Assembly: GCF_003627095.1 (NCBI RefSeq)
Contig: NZ_CP032627.1
Location: forward strand, 930,001 to 994,000
DNA: 64,000 bases
From: Lactococcus allomyrinae
GTDB lineage: Bacteria; Bacillota; Bacilli; Lactobacillales; Streptococcaceae
Direction of reading: 5' to 3'
Within the stretch, counting starts at the first letter, position 1, and each line of letters opens with the position of its first letter. Made by a program: the position numbers and the translations under genes. Positions 41,770 to 50,821 of this stretch are shown here, piece by piece. Under the pieces are notes generated by a model. The model saw only the letters and a list, made by a program, of their open reading frames with translations, searched no databases and was not told where the DNA came from.

Positions 41770-44229
41770 TTTCACACTGACGACTTGCGTGACATCTTCT
41801 GAAACTGGATGACCATTACTTGTTCGTTCAGATAATGATAAATCAGTAAGCACTACTTCGTAACTCTTATCACCAGTACTAATTTCTAAGATTTGTTTTT
41901 CGTTTTCATTATTTGTATCAAGAGGTGCACTAAATAAATCAAGTTCCTCTTTTGCAATCAATGCAGCATCACTTGCATACACTAGACCAGCAGCAAAAAC
42001 AGTATGATTATTTGTTTTTAGTGTCCGCAACACTTGTAATCCACGATTTGCACGACTTGTTGCTGGAATATCTTCGGTACGCACTCGCTTGATGAAAGCT
42101 CTTTGAGTCAATAAATACCAACTGTTTGTTGTCACAAAAAAGGCCGCTTTTATCTTATCTCCATCTTTAAGATTCATTGCTTTAACTCCAGCAGCTTTGG
42201 CACCTAAAATCGGAACATCATCAAGATTAAATCGAAGGGCGTATCCATGTTCAGAAATTAACATCATATCTGCAAACTCAACTGGTGCGATCAAGACAAC
42301 TTCATCCTCTGTACCTTTAAGTTTTGCATAGGCTGTTGATTTTGAACGATAAGTTCGCCAAGGCATGAAAGCAGCACACTCAACCTGTTTGATTTGTCCA
42401 TTCTTTGTCACGACAACAAAGTTTTCTCCAGAAAATTCGTCAACAATTTTTACAAAAATTACTTTTTCACTTGAAGCAAAATTGGATAGACTTTGTGACA
42501 AATGTTCTCCAATGTCTTTCCATCGAATATCGGAAAGCTCATGGACTGGACGATAAATCACATTGCCAAGATTGGTAAAAATCAAAAGATGTTGCGTTGT
42601 CTTTGCATTTGAGAAGAACAAAAGCTCATCGTCATCACGTTTACCGATTTCTGAAATTTGTGAAGAAGCAAAAGAACGTGGTGACGTACGTTTAATATAG
42701 CCAGAACGTGTTACTGAAACAACTGTTTCTTCTTCAACAATCAACTCATGTGCCTCAATCTCAATCGTCTGAACATCTGCTTGTAACTCACTTCTGCGGG
42801 CTTTCGAAAATTTCTTCTTAACCTCTCTCAATTCACGTTTCATGAGATTAAACAATGTTCGTTCGTCATTGATAATTGCCTTTAGTTCCAAAATCTTAGC
42901 TTTTAGGTCTGCTTGTTCATTTTGTAAAGTGACAATATCCGTGTTTGTCAGACGGTAAAGTTGTAAAGTGACAATTGCTTCGGCTTGTTCTTCACTAAAT
43001 TGGTATGAAATCTTAAGATTTTCTTTTGCATCTGCCTTATTTTCAGAGGCACGAATCAATGCGACCACTTCGTCCAAAATTGAAACCATACGAATCAATC
43101 CTTCGACCAAATGCAAACGTTTCTCAGCTTTCGTCAGATCGAATTGTGAACGTTTGACAATAACTTCCTCTCGGTGTGCGATGTAAGCGCGTAAAATCTG
43201 CAAGATTCCTACTTGTTGAGGTGTCATATTATCAATAGCAACCATATTGAAATTATAATTGACTTGCAAATCTGTATTTTTGAGCAAATAATTCAGGACA
43301 AGCTGGCTATCAGCTTCTTTTTTTAATTCAATAGCAATGCGCAATCCCTCTCGGTCAGATTCATCCCTTACTTCTGAAATTCCTGGCACTTTGCTATTCA
43401 CACGCACATCATCAATTTTCTTGACAAGGGTTGCTTTGTTGATTTCATAAGGAATTTCGCTGACAATCAAACTTTCTCTGCCACCTTTTAATTGTTCAAT
43501 ATCAACTTTTGAGCGAACGACAATGCGTCCTTTACCTGTTTCATAAGCTTTACGAATCTCTGCTTTACCTTGAATAATCCCTCCTGTCGGGAAATCTGGA
43601 CCAGGTAAAAATTCCATCAATTTTGGCACATCAGCTGTTGGATGGTCAATCATATAGATTGTAGCATCGATGACCTCACTCAGATTATGAGGTGGAATAT
43701 CTGTGGCATATCCTGCCGAAATTCCAGTTGAACCATTAACCAATAGATTAGGAAAACTTGCAGGAAGCACTGTCGGCTCTTTTTCTGTATCGTCAAAGTT
43801 CCATGCGTGAGTCACGGTATCCTTCTCAATATCTGCAAGTAAAAATCCTGATATTTCTGATAACCTTGCTTCTGTATAACGCATGGCTGCTGGTGGGTCA
43901 CCGTCCATAGAACCATTGTTCCCATGCATCTCAATCAGAGGTTCACCCATTTTCCAATCTTGCGAAAGACGAATCATAGCTTCATAAATTGAACTATCAC
44001 CATGTGGGTGGAAATTACCCATAACATTTCCGACAGATTTTGCTGATTTACGATAGGCTTTATCAAAAGTATTACCATCTTTATTCATACTATAGAGGAT
44101 ACGACGCTGCACAGGTTTTAGTCCATCGCGAATATCTGGAAGCGCTCTTTCCTGAATAATATATTTTGAATAGCGCCCAAAGCGCTCACCCATAATATCT
44201 TCTAAGGGCAATTTTTGAATGTTTGACAT
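41761..44229 (-). CDS. parC: DNA topoisomerase IV subunit A
   Basis: An 822-residue subunit. The catalytic Tyr118 is in AAMRYTEARLS. The quinolone-resistance region is wild-type-like (HPHGDSSIYEAM, Ser79, Ser80 and Glu83 intact), suggesting no ParC resistance mutation. The GyrA/ParC N-terminal domain (to ~480) is followed by a coiled-coil segment and C-terminal blades starting near 495 (SVTRSGYIKRTSPRSF). With ParE it forms A2B2 and separates linked daughter chromosomes. It is the last of the leftward series that starts with parE. The final residues KLK and the stop come from the adjoining short repeat. Confidence 0.96.
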   Translation of the reverse strand: MSNIQKLPLEDIMGERFGRYSKYIIQERALPDIRDGLKPVQRRILYSMNKDGNTFDKAYRKSAKSVGNVMGNFHPHGDSSIYEAMIRLSQDWKMGEPLIEMHGNNGSMDGDPPAAMRYTEARLSEISGFLLADIEKDTVTHAWNFDDTEKEPTVLPASFPNLLVNGSTGISAGYATDIPPHNLSEVIDATIYMIDHPTADVPKLMEFLPGPDFPTGGIIQGKAEIRKAYETGKGRIVVRSKVDIEQLKGGRESLIVSEIPYEINKATLVKKIDDVRVNSKVPGISEVRDESDREGLRIAIELKKEADSQLVLNYLLKNTDLQVNYNFNMVAIDNMTPQQVGILQILRAYIAHREEVIVKRSQFDLTKAEKRLHLVEGLIRMVSILDEVVALIRASENKADAKENLKISYQFSEEQAEAIVTLQLYRLTNTDIVTLQNEQADLKAKILELKAIINDERTLFNLMKRELREVKKKFSKARRSELQADVQTIEIEAHELIVEEETVVSVTRSGYIKRTSPRSFASSQISEIGKRDDDELLFFSNAKTTQHLLIFTNLGNVIYRPVHELSDIRWKDIGEHLSQSLSNFASSEKVIFVKIVDEFSGENFVVVTKNGQIKQVECAAFMPWRTYRSKSTAYAKLKGTEDEVVLIAPVEFADMMLISEHGYALRFNLDDVPILGAKAAGVKAMNLKDGDKIKAAFFVTTNSWYLLTQRAFIKRVRTEDIPATSRANRGLQVLRTLKTNNHTVFAAGLVYASDAALIAKEELDLFSAPLDTNNENEKQILEISTGDKSYEVVLTDLSLSERTSNGHPVSEDVTQVVSVKLK

Positions 44230-44419
44230 TATTTTTTCTCTTTACTTGTAAATTTTCTGCTGACAGAATTGTTGTCAATAGATTTTTTATCCTTGATTTT
44301 GTGGTAAGTACTAACAAAATCACTTTTCTATTCTATCACATTTTTCAACTTAAAAAAACCGTAAAAAATTACTGACAGATTGCTGTCAGTAAACTAAACA
44401 TTATGATTTGAACATAATA

Positions 44420-44866
44420 TTAAAACTTCAAAAGCATATTAATATGCTTTATCCCATCTTCATAAAAGGGTTCGGAATCTGCTACAAAGCCAAGCGAAGC
44501 ATAAAAGTCTTTAAGATAATATTGCGCTTCAATTTTGACGGCAGACTTACCAACTTTCTGTAAGTAATCTAAAACTTCTGTCAGTAACTGACGTCCTAAA
44601 TGCTGATGGCGAAAATCTGGATGGACAAGGACGCGTCCAATAGATGCCTCTGCAAATGAAACACCTTCAGGCAACAAACGACAAAGTGCTAAAATTTCCC
44701 CTGCTTCATTTTCAAGCCACAAATGTTTTGCAACTTGGTCTTTTCCATCAAGCTCCTGATAAGGACAATTTTGTTCAACCACAAAAACGGCCGTTCGCAG
44801 ACTCAACAATTGATAAAGCTCTGTCGTTGACAGTTCATCAAAAGTTTTTATTTTCCATTCCATCAT
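44420..44866 (-). CDS. ElaA-like GNAT acetyltransferase
   Basis: 148 residues. The ElaA family starts WKIKTFDELSTTELYQLLSL, RTAVFVVEQNCPYQELDGKD (near 27-46, a strongly conserved block). The acetyl-CoA loop is SIGRVLVHPDFRHQHLGRQL near 86-105. The end DFYASLGFVADSEPFYEDGI matches the family. Acetyl acceptor not established. GGAGGAGA precedes the ATG. It is followed (44230-44400) by CTGTCAG pairs and no gene. Confidence 0.9.
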   Translation of the reverse strand: MMEWKIKTFDELSTTELYQLLSLRTAVFVVEQNCPYQELDGKDQVAKHLWLENEAGEILALCRLLPEGVSFAEASIGRVLVHPDFRHQHLGRQLLTEVLDYLQKVGKSAVKIEAQYYLKDFYASLGFVADSEPFYEDGIKHINMLLKF

Positions 44867-44916
44867 TCTCCTCCAATTCTGTCAGCACTGACAGCGTGCT
44901 AAAAACTTATACTGAG

Positions 44917-44995
44917 ATAATCCGTTGTAGACACCGATAACGGATTGACGTGCGGTCTAACTTTATGGCGCAAATTTGGCACCACAACTACAATA
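44917..44995. repeat. CCGTTGT repeat, copy 1
   Basis: It starts with the inverted pair CCGTTGT...AACGG, then TCTAACTTTATGGCGCAAA. About 80 bp, similar along its length to 50677-50757. It lies between the ElaA-like gene and the exonuclease gene. No coding potential. Confidence 0.7.
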
Positions 44996-45041
44996 CTGCC
45001 TTGCGTTTCGGTAAACATCACTTTCTGAAAGTTAACTGGTA

Positions 45042-45881
45042 TTAGTTCTTACCATTCGACTGATTCTCGTCCAAATCCGTCAGAAAATTTGCTTTTTGCA
45101 TTTCCTTCAGAAAATCTGAATGAATCGCCAACTTTTCATCATTATATAAGGTAATACTCAAGCTTGAGCCTGTTGAGTATTCACGCTCTATCCGAATTCC
45201 TGAAATATCAAACTGCTGCCATATTCGTTCTGAATCTTGACGATAATAAACCAAGTTTTTTGTAATTGGCAAATTTAATTTCCTACGAAGTGTGTCAGTG
45301 ATTTCATCTGAAATATCACCAAATAAATCCATTTGCTCAGGCTCTGTCAGCATACTGACAGCTTTAGGTTGTTCAATTTCTTGAAGATATTGATACAATT
45401 TTGCTGTCACTAAACAATCGTTTAAAGCGTCATGCGAACGTAAATCATTCATTTCTAAAAAGTCTTTAAAACTTTCCAGAGCATAACTTTTCATCTGTAG
45501 AAGTCGCTTGCTCTCAGCTAAAGTATCATAAACGCGAAATGCCTCAACATCAGTAATTGCGCAGTCAATAATTGCTTGATAGAGAAAGCTGATATCAAAA
45601 GGAGCGTTGTGTGCTACCAATAGATGACCTTTGATAAAATCTAAAAACTTCGGTAAAACCTGTTCAATCACTGGCTGACTCAACAAATCTGCTGGTCTGA
45701 TTCCTGTCAGTTGTGTAATCTCTGACGATACATAAGAACGCTGATTTTTAACCAATTGATTGAAGCGGGCTAACTCAACATCATTTTCGTCATATTTTAC
45801 TGCGCCAATTTGAATAATCTCATTTTTCTGAGCAGAGAAACCCGTCGTTTCAAAGTCAAAAACAACATATTTTTCAGACAT
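45042..45881 (-). CDS. DnaQ-like DEDDh 3'-5' exonuclease
   Basis: 279 residues. The ExoI motif is YVVFDFETTGFS (residues 5-16), ExoII HNAPFDISFLYQ (near 88), and ExoIII with the catalytic His LRSHDALNDCLVT (near 150). The nuclease domain occupies about 1-175, and a C-terminal ~100 residues of unknown fold (NLVYYRQDSERIWQQFD) follow. This layout matches the stand-alone epsilon-like exonucleases of lactobacillales rather than PolC. Probable role: nucleic-acid processing or proofreading; not shown by the sequence. It is in the parE-to-parC series. Confidence 0.88.
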   Translation of the reverse strand: MSEKYVVFDFETTGFSAQKNEIIQIGAVKYDENDVELARFNQLVKNQRSYVSSEITQLTGIRPADLLSQPVIEQVLPKFLDFIKGHLLVAHNAPFDISFLYQAIIDCAITDVEAFRVYDTLAESKRLLQMKSYALESFKDFLEMNDLRSHDALNDCLVTAKLYQYLQEIEQPKAVSMLTEPEQMDLFGDISDEITDTLRRKLNLPITKNLVYYRQDSERIWQQFDISGIRIEREYSTGSSLSITLYNDEKLAIHSDFLKEMQKANFLTDLDENQSNGKN

Positions 45882-45919
45882 TTTTCCCCTTTAATTATTT
45901 TTTTCTTTTCACTTTTATG

Positions 45920-46426
45920 TTAGTGCTTCTTATCGAAAACTCCTATTTTTTGATTGAGCGCAAGCTCCAAAGAAGATAGATTTACGCTGCAACCGTTCAA
46001 CTTTTCAAGCGACAGCACCGTGATAGGAATCACATAATTTTTGTACACTCTAAAATATCGTCCCTGATAAGTTTTCAAGTTTTTGATTTGAACCGTAAGC
46101 ACTGAACTTCTTGAACTTACAAGATTGAACATTTGAATATCCTTGTAAAAGACTATAATCTGTTCACTTGAAAATAGTCCTCTTATGTCATAAATCAGCC
46201 GTTCATCAAGCAAAGTAAGACAACTTTTATCTTTTACGGTACGATAAAGCAGTCCGTAATAACCAATGCCAAGCAAACAAACAAGCCAAAAAAGAATCAA
46301 AAGCGATAAACGATTTATAAAAAGCAGAGATAATCCAATCGCCAATACAAAAATCCACCAACTCCACCAGAAAGTCATGATTGAATAATTAATCGTATAA
46401 GGAAAAGTAATTTCGTCTTTTTTCAT
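45920..46426 (-). CDS. EbsA-like membrane protein
   Basis: About 168 residues from the ATG at 46426 (MKKDEITFPYTINYS); the longer frame has no better start. Two membrane helices near 17-60 (IMTFWWSWWIFVLAIGLSLL; LLILFWLVCLLGIGYYGLL) are followed by a soluble PH-like C-terminal part (SCLTLLDERLIYDIRG, FYKDIQMFNLVSSRSS). This resembles EbsA of streptococci and enterococci, a protein of unclear role. Family assignment is by layout and moderate. It lies between parE and the exonuclease gene in the same orientation. Confidence 0.55.
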   Translation of the reverse strand: MKKDEITFPYTINYSIMTFWWSWWIFVLAIGLSLLFINRLSLLILFWLVCLLGIGYYGLLYRTVKDKSCLTLLDERLIYDIRGLFSSEQIIVFYKDIQMFNLVSSRSSVLTVQIKNLKTYQGRYFRVYKNYVIPITVLSLEKLNGCSVNLSSLELALNQKIGVFDKKH

Positions 46427-46533
46427 CAGTTGTTTCACTTTCTTGGTTACTGAACAATGCATTTTTTGACCAAAAATAAGTCTGTCAGTACTGACAGAAG
46501 GTCATTCGTGATGATGACCGCTAAAAAACTCCC

Positions 46534-48468
46534 TTAAAACACCGTTTCTTCTTCCATAGTAAATTTAACATTGTTTTCAATCCATTTTCTACGTGGCTCA
46601 ACTTTGTCACCCATCAAAACAGACACACGTTTCTCTGCTTGAGCGGCATCATCAATTGTCACTTGAATTAATGTTCTTGTGTCAGGATTCATCGTCGTTT
46701 CCCACAGCTGGTCTGCGTTCATTTCGCCCAACCCTTTATAACGCTGTAGGTTCGCGCCACGACCAAATTTAGCTCGAAGTTCTGCGAGTTCCCCATCTGT
46801 CCAGGCATACTCTATTTTCTCTTTTTTACCTTTCCCCTCACTCATTTTATAAAGTGGTGGAAGTGCGATATACACATGACCATTCTCCACCAAAGGTTTC
46901 ATATAACGATAAAAGAAAGTCAACAAAAGTGTTTGAATATGAGCACCGTCAGTATCCGCGTCGGTCATAATAATAATTTTATCGTAATTTCGGTCTTCAA
47001 GCTGAAAATCAGCGCCAACACCTGCTCCAATGGTGTAAATCATCGTATTGATTTCCTCATTTTTGAGAATATCTTGCATTTTAGCCTTTTCAGTATTGAT
47101 GACTTTACCACGCAAAGGCAAAATCGCTTGGAATTTACGGTCACGCCCTTGTTTAGCAGAGCCACCAGCCGAATCTCCTTCGACGAGATAAAGTTCATTT
47201 TTATTAGGATTCTTCGTTTGGGCAGGTGTTAATTTTCCAGAAAGTAATCCCTTATCTTTCTTCGTTTTCTTACCATTTCTTGAATCTTCGCGCGCTTTTC
47301 TGGCAGCTTCACGCGCTTCACGCGCCTTAATCGCTTTACGAATCAGATTTTGAGCTAACTCTCCATTTTCCATCAGATAAAAGCTCAATTTTTCCGCCAC
47401 AATACTATCCACAATGGGCCGCGCCAAAGGCGATCCTAGTTTATCTTTGGTTTGTCCTTCAAACTGCAAATGCTCCTCTGGCACCAAAATAGACAAAACA
47501 GCAGTCAGTCCCTCGCGATAATCTGAACCTTCAAGATTTTTGTCCTTCTCTTTTAATAGATTCGTTTTTCTTGCATAGTCATTCATCGCTTTGGTTATCG
47601 CCGTTTTCAGTCCAGACTCATGTGTTCCGCCATCTTTCGTACGAACATTATTAACAAACGATAAAATATTTTCTGAGTATCCATCATTGTATTGCATCGC
47701 AACTTCAACCTGAAACTCATCTTGTTCTCCTGCAAAATAAAGTACAGGAGTCAGCGAATCTTTGTCTTCGTTAAGATAGGAAACAAAATCTTGTACCCCG
47801 TTTTCATAGTGAAACTCTGCTGAATCATCTGAACGCTTATCTTCAAGCGAAATCGTCACATCTTTCAGCAAAAATGCTGATTCGTTCAATCTTTCCGAAA
47901 TAATACTATATTTGAATTCCGTTGTCGAAAAAATCGTTGAATCCGGCATAAATGTAACTTTTGTTCCCGTCTTCGACTTTGGAGCCTTACCTACTTTTTC
48001 CAATGTTGTAGCTGGATGACCTCCATTTTCAAAGCGTTGACGATAGACTACGCCATCACGTGTAATCTCCACTTCAAGCCAGCTGGACAGGGCATTAACC
48101 ACACTAGATCCAACTCCGTGCAAACCACCAGAGGTCTTATAGCCTCCTTGCCCAAACTTGCCTCCCGCATGAAGAATTGTAAAAATAACTTCAACTGTAG
48201 GTATTCCCATAGCGTGCATCCCGACTGGCATTCCACGTCCTTCATCCTCAACAGTCATCGAACCATCTTTGTTAATGATAACAGAAATTTTATTACCAAA
48301 TCCTGAAAGTGCCTCATCGACTGCATTATCTACAATTTCCCAAACCATATGATGCAGTCCTGTACCATCAGTCGATCCAATATACATCCCAGGTCTTTTC
48401 CTTACCGCATCAAGTCCTTCTAAAACTTGAATTGCATCATCACCATAATGATTAATATCTACAGCCAT
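46534..48468 (-). CDS. parE: DNA topoisomerase IV subunit B
   Basis: A 644-residue GHKL ATPase. The ATP site motifs are VWEIVDNAVDEA (near 43, catalytic Glu, Asn), GRGMPVG and GLHGVGSSVVNALS. The Toprim domain has ELYLVEGDSAGGSAKQGRDR near 430 and TDADTDGAHIQTLLL near 505. The resistance-region motif ILPLRGKVINTEKA is wild-type-like. Partner of ParC. It is the first gene of the leftward parE-to-parC series. TGACAG palindromes (46481-46498) follow its stop. Confidence 0.96.
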   Translation of the reverse strand: MAVDINHYGDDAIQVLEGLDAVRKRPGMYIGSTDGTGLHHMVWEIVDNAVDEALSGFGNKISVIINKDGSMTVEDEGRGMPVGMHAMGIPTVEVIFTILHAGGKFGQGGYKTSGGLHGVGSSVVNALSSWLEVEITRDGVVYRQRFENGGHPATTLEKVGKAPKSKTGTKVTFMPDSTIFSTTEFKYSIISERLNESAFLLKDVTISLEDKRSDDSAEFHYENGVQDFVSYLNEDKDSLTPVLYFAGEQDEFQVEVAMQYNDGYSENILSFVNNVRTKDGGTHESGLKTAITKAMNDYARKTNLLKEKDKNLEGSDYREGLTAVLSILVPEEHLQFEGQTKDKLGSPLARPIVDSIVAEKLSFYLMENGELAQNLIRKAIKAREAREAARKAREDSRNGKKTKKDKGLLSGKLTPAQTKNPNKNELYLVEGDSAGGSAKQGRDRKFQAILPLRGKVINTEKAKMQDILKNEEINTMIYTIGAGVGADFQLEDRNYDKIIIMTDADTDGAHIQTLLLTFFYRYMKPLVENGHVYIALPPLYKMSEGKGKKEKIEYAWTDGELAELRAKFGRGANLQRYKGLGEMNADQLWETTMNPDTRTLIQVTIDDAAQAEKRVSVLMGDKVEPRRKWIENNVKFTMEEETVF

Positions 48469-48900
48469 TCTTTCCTCTTATCCTTATCACAATTTTTTAT
48501 CAATATTTTTGTTGATTTTATTGACTTTCAAAAGTCATTTTATTTTTCTGTCACTTTTATAAATCCTATGTCGTTAACCAAACTTTTAGTGCAATATCAG
48601 CAACATGACACACACTTCGTGTACCGTTCTTCAAAAGCTAATATATTTATAAGTTCAGAAAAATATTTACCTTGATTATTGTACCTTGTTCAGAAAGCTT
48701 TGTCAAAACCCCGTTATCAATTAATAAATGTCTCTTCATTTTATACTATATCGAACTTATTCAATAAACGATCCATTTTATCAAACAATATAGAGAACTC
48801 TAAAAATTGAATTACACAAAGTTGCAATATGAAATACATAAAATCGCAGTAAAAGCTCCACTCTTGATAGCAGCATTGTCATTATTCTTTACCAAAAATA

Positions 48901-48909
48901 TGATATAAT
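48901..48909 (+). promoter_or_regulatory. plsY promoter, extended -10
   Basis: TGATATAAT is an extended -10 (TGN-TATAAT) about 75 bases before the plsY ATG; no good -35 is at 17 bases. The divergent gap 48469-48983 (515 bases) shows nothing else I can support except AT-rich sequence and presumably the parE promoter. Confidence 0.55.
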
Positions 48910-48983
48910 TATACAGTTAAAAGAGTTAGTATCTGATTTGAAATCAATCATACATTTTAAACGAAATAAACTTCGGAGAACTT

Positions 48984-49622
48984 ATGCTTATTTTTATTCT
49001 TCTCATTGTCAGTTATCTTTTGGGAGCTATTCCTGCTGGTCTATGGGTCGGAAAGATTTTCTTTAAAAAAAATCTCCACGACTACGGTTCTGGAAATACA
49101 GGAACAACTAATACTTTTCGGATTTTAGGCATTAAAGCTGGAATTGCAGTCTTTATGTTCGATTTACTCAAAGGTACTTTAGCCACTTTATTGCCACTAT
49201 TCTTTCATGTTCACGGCATATCTCCTCTAATTTTTGGACTTATCGCTGTGTTAGGACATACTTTTTCTATCTTTGACCACTTCAAAGGAGGAAAGGCTGT
49301 TGCAACTTCTGGGGGTGTTGTTCTCGGGTTTAGCCCGCTATTTCTTCTCTATCTCCTCCTTGTTTTTCTTATTGTTCTCTTCTTATTCAGTATGATTAGT
49401 CTATCAAGCATTGCAGCAGCAATTGCAGCAATTATTGGTATCCTCATTTTTCCTAGTATTAATTTTATTCTGCCAAATTATGATTTATTATTTTCAATAA
49501 TAATTTTTGTCCTCGCAATAATAATTATTGTTCGACATAAATCTAATATAAAACGAATTAAAAATCATACAGAATCCCTTGTCCCCTTTGGTTTTAACTT
49601 ATCTAAACAAATAAAAAAATAG
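48984..49622 (+). CDS. plsY: Acyl-phosphate:glycerol-3-phosphate acyltransferase
   Basis: A 212-residue membrane enzyme with about five helices, making lysophosphatidic acid from acyl phosphate and glycerol 3-phosphate, the first step of phospholipid synthesis. Motif 1: [20 protein letters not shown] (near 12), with [20 protein letters not shown] near 33. Motif 2: [20 protein letters not shown] near 92-111. Motif 3 near 195 (SLVPFGF). GGAGAAC precedes the ATG. In many Lactobacillales plsY is divergent from parE, as here. Confidence 0.95.
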   Translation: MLIFILLIVSYLLGAIPAGLWVGKIFFKKNLHDYGSGNTGTTNTFRILGIKAGIAVFMFDLLKGTLATLLPLFFHVHGISPLIFGLIAVLGHTFSIFDHFKGGKAVATSGGVVLGFSPLFLLYLLLVFLIVLFLFSMISLSSIAAAIAAIIGILIFPSINFILPNYDLLFSIIIFVLAIIIIVRHKSNIKRIKNHTESLVPFGFNLSKQIKK

Positions 49623-49623
49623 G

Positions 49624-49677
49624 ACTATATCTTGTGTCCATCTAATATTTTTTACATAATTCAACACAATATCTAGT
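49624..49677 (+). promoter_or_regulatory. Pair of NrdR boxes upstream of nrdH
   Basis: ACTATATCTTGTGT (49624-49637) and ACACAATATCTAGT (49664-49677) match the NrdR consensus (ACACWATATATWGTGT-like). Their start-to-start distance is 40 bases, about four helical turns. NrdR represses ribonucleotide reductase genes when (d)ATP is bound. They begin two bases after the plsY stop and stand 100 bases before nrdH. Confidence 0.72.
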
Positions 49678-49776
49678 AGTAATCATTTGACTAGATATTT
49701 TTTTTACGCTAAAATAAGACTATAAAAATAACGAGAAAAGTAAAATAACTTTTACTCACATAAATGGGGGACTATA

Positions 49777-49995
49777 ATGGTTACAGTATATTCAAAAAAT
49801 AACTGCATGCAATGCAAAATGGTCAAAAAATGGCTTGGAGAACACAATGTTTCTTTCAACGAAATCAATATCGATGAACAGCCTGAATTTGTAGAAAAGG
49901 TTATTGAAATGGGTTTTCGTGCCGCACCTGTTATCACTAAAGGTGAGTTAGCTTTCTCAGGATTTCGTCCATCAGAATTAGCAAAGTTGGCTTAA
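49777..49995 (+). CDS. nrdH: NrdH glutaredoxin-like redoxin
   Basis: A 72-residue thioredoxin-fold electron donor for class Ib ribonucleotide reductase. The redox pair is C10-M-Q-C13 in [15 protein letters not shown]. The family C-terminal motif [20 protein letters not shown] is present. GGGGGA precedes the ATG. Its stop is separated by one base from nrdI, so the two are one operon under the NrdR boxes. Confidence 0.95.
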   Translation: MVTVYSKNNCMQCKMVKKWLGEHNVSFNEINIDEQPEFVEKVIEMGFRAAPVITKGELAFSGFRPSELAKLA

Positions 49996-49996
49996 T

Positions 49997-50419
49997 ATGA
50001 AACTTGTTTACTTCAGCTTGACGGGTCAAACCCGCCGCTTCGTGAACAAAACAGGCTTACCTCACGAAGAAATATTGGCAGATAGTGACTTAGAAATGAA
50101 TGAAGATTTTATTCTTATCACACCAAGTTATGCCGAAGAATCACCAACTGTATCAAAATCAATTGAAGTCATGGATCCAGTATTTGATTTTATGGCCTAC
50201 AATGATAACTATAAATTCTGTCGTGGAATCATCGGTACAGGCAATCGTAATTTTGCTGGAATTTATATTTTTACTGCAAAGGAAATTTCCGCTAAGTACC
50301 AAATTCCTATTTTATATGATTTTGAGTTCAACGGAACACCCTCTGATGTTGAAATGGTCGAAAAATTAGCTAAAAAGCTTGATCAAGGAGCAAGTGTCAC
50401 TTACAAAAAGCCCTTTTGA
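49997..50419 (+). CDS. nrdI: NrdI flavodoxin-like protein
   Basis: A 140-residue flavoprotein that supplies the oxidant for assembling the Mn-tyrosyl radical in NrdF. The FMN loop is [12 protein letters not shown] (4-15), and other family blocks are [15 protein letters not shown] and [14 protein letters not shown] (near 75). It starts one base after nrdH. A hairpin terminator follows (50436), so nrdE must have its own promoter or depend on readthrough. Confidence 0.94.
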   Translation: MKLVYFSLTGQTRRFVNKTGLPHEEILADSDLEMNEDFILITPSYAEESPTVSKSIEVMDPVFDFMAYNDNYKFCRGIIGTGNRNFAGIYIFTAKEISAKYQIPILYDFEFNGTPSDVEMVEKLAKKLDQGASVTYKKPF

Positions 50420-50435
50420 TTAACTTTATTCTTCT

Positions 50436-50453
50436 GCTTCACATCTGTGAAGC
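50436..50453 (+). terminator. Terminator after nrdI
   Basis: GCTTCACA-TC-TGTGAAGC, a perfect 8-bp stem with a two-base centre, followed by a T-rich run (CTCCTTTAATTTTTATTT). It stands 16 bases after the nrdI stop and separates nrdHI from nrdE. Confidence 0.75.
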
Positions 50454-50676
50454 TCCTTTAATTTTTATTTAAAACTTACAAGCCTTTTATTATGTAATTA
50501 ATTTTATAATTCAACGAGTTTGTTTTTTACTTTAAAGGAAAGCGCTTCCTGATACAGCGGTTAATTTGTTGCTACGCAACTCCATACCCATTGGGAATGC
50601 TTCGCAGTCGCCTTGGGCTAACCAATAAAATATACCATTTTAAAAGTTAGTTTAGTAAATGTCCCATTTCTATAGT

Positions 50677-50757
50677 TAACCCGTTGTAAAAACCCACAAC
50701 GGATTTATGTTGCGTTCTAACTTCATGGCGCAAAAATGGCGTCATGATACGTCAATT
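50677..50757. repeat. CCGTTGT repeat, copy 2
   Basis: It starts with a clean dyad (CCGTTGT, eight bases, ACAACGG), then TCTAACTTCATGGCGCAAAAA. It matches 44917-44995. It lies 65 bases before nrdE within a 400-base gap that also holds a hairpin-rich stretch (50540-50640, TGCTACGCAACTCC...). Confidence 0.7.
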
Positions 50758-50821
50758 GCAGTTACCACTAATAAAATTCGATTGGATTTTAAAGTGAAAC
50801 TAGTGTATTAAAAGGAGTAAT

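Noticed and set aside
46876-47232. Plus-strand open frame inside parE
   Set aside because: Antisense shadow of the Toprim domain coding region; no start signals.
50543-50556. GGAAAGCGCTTCC as a CcpA cre site
   Set aside because: It resembles cre, but it lies in a hairpin-rich stretch 270 bases before nrdE with no promoter next to it.
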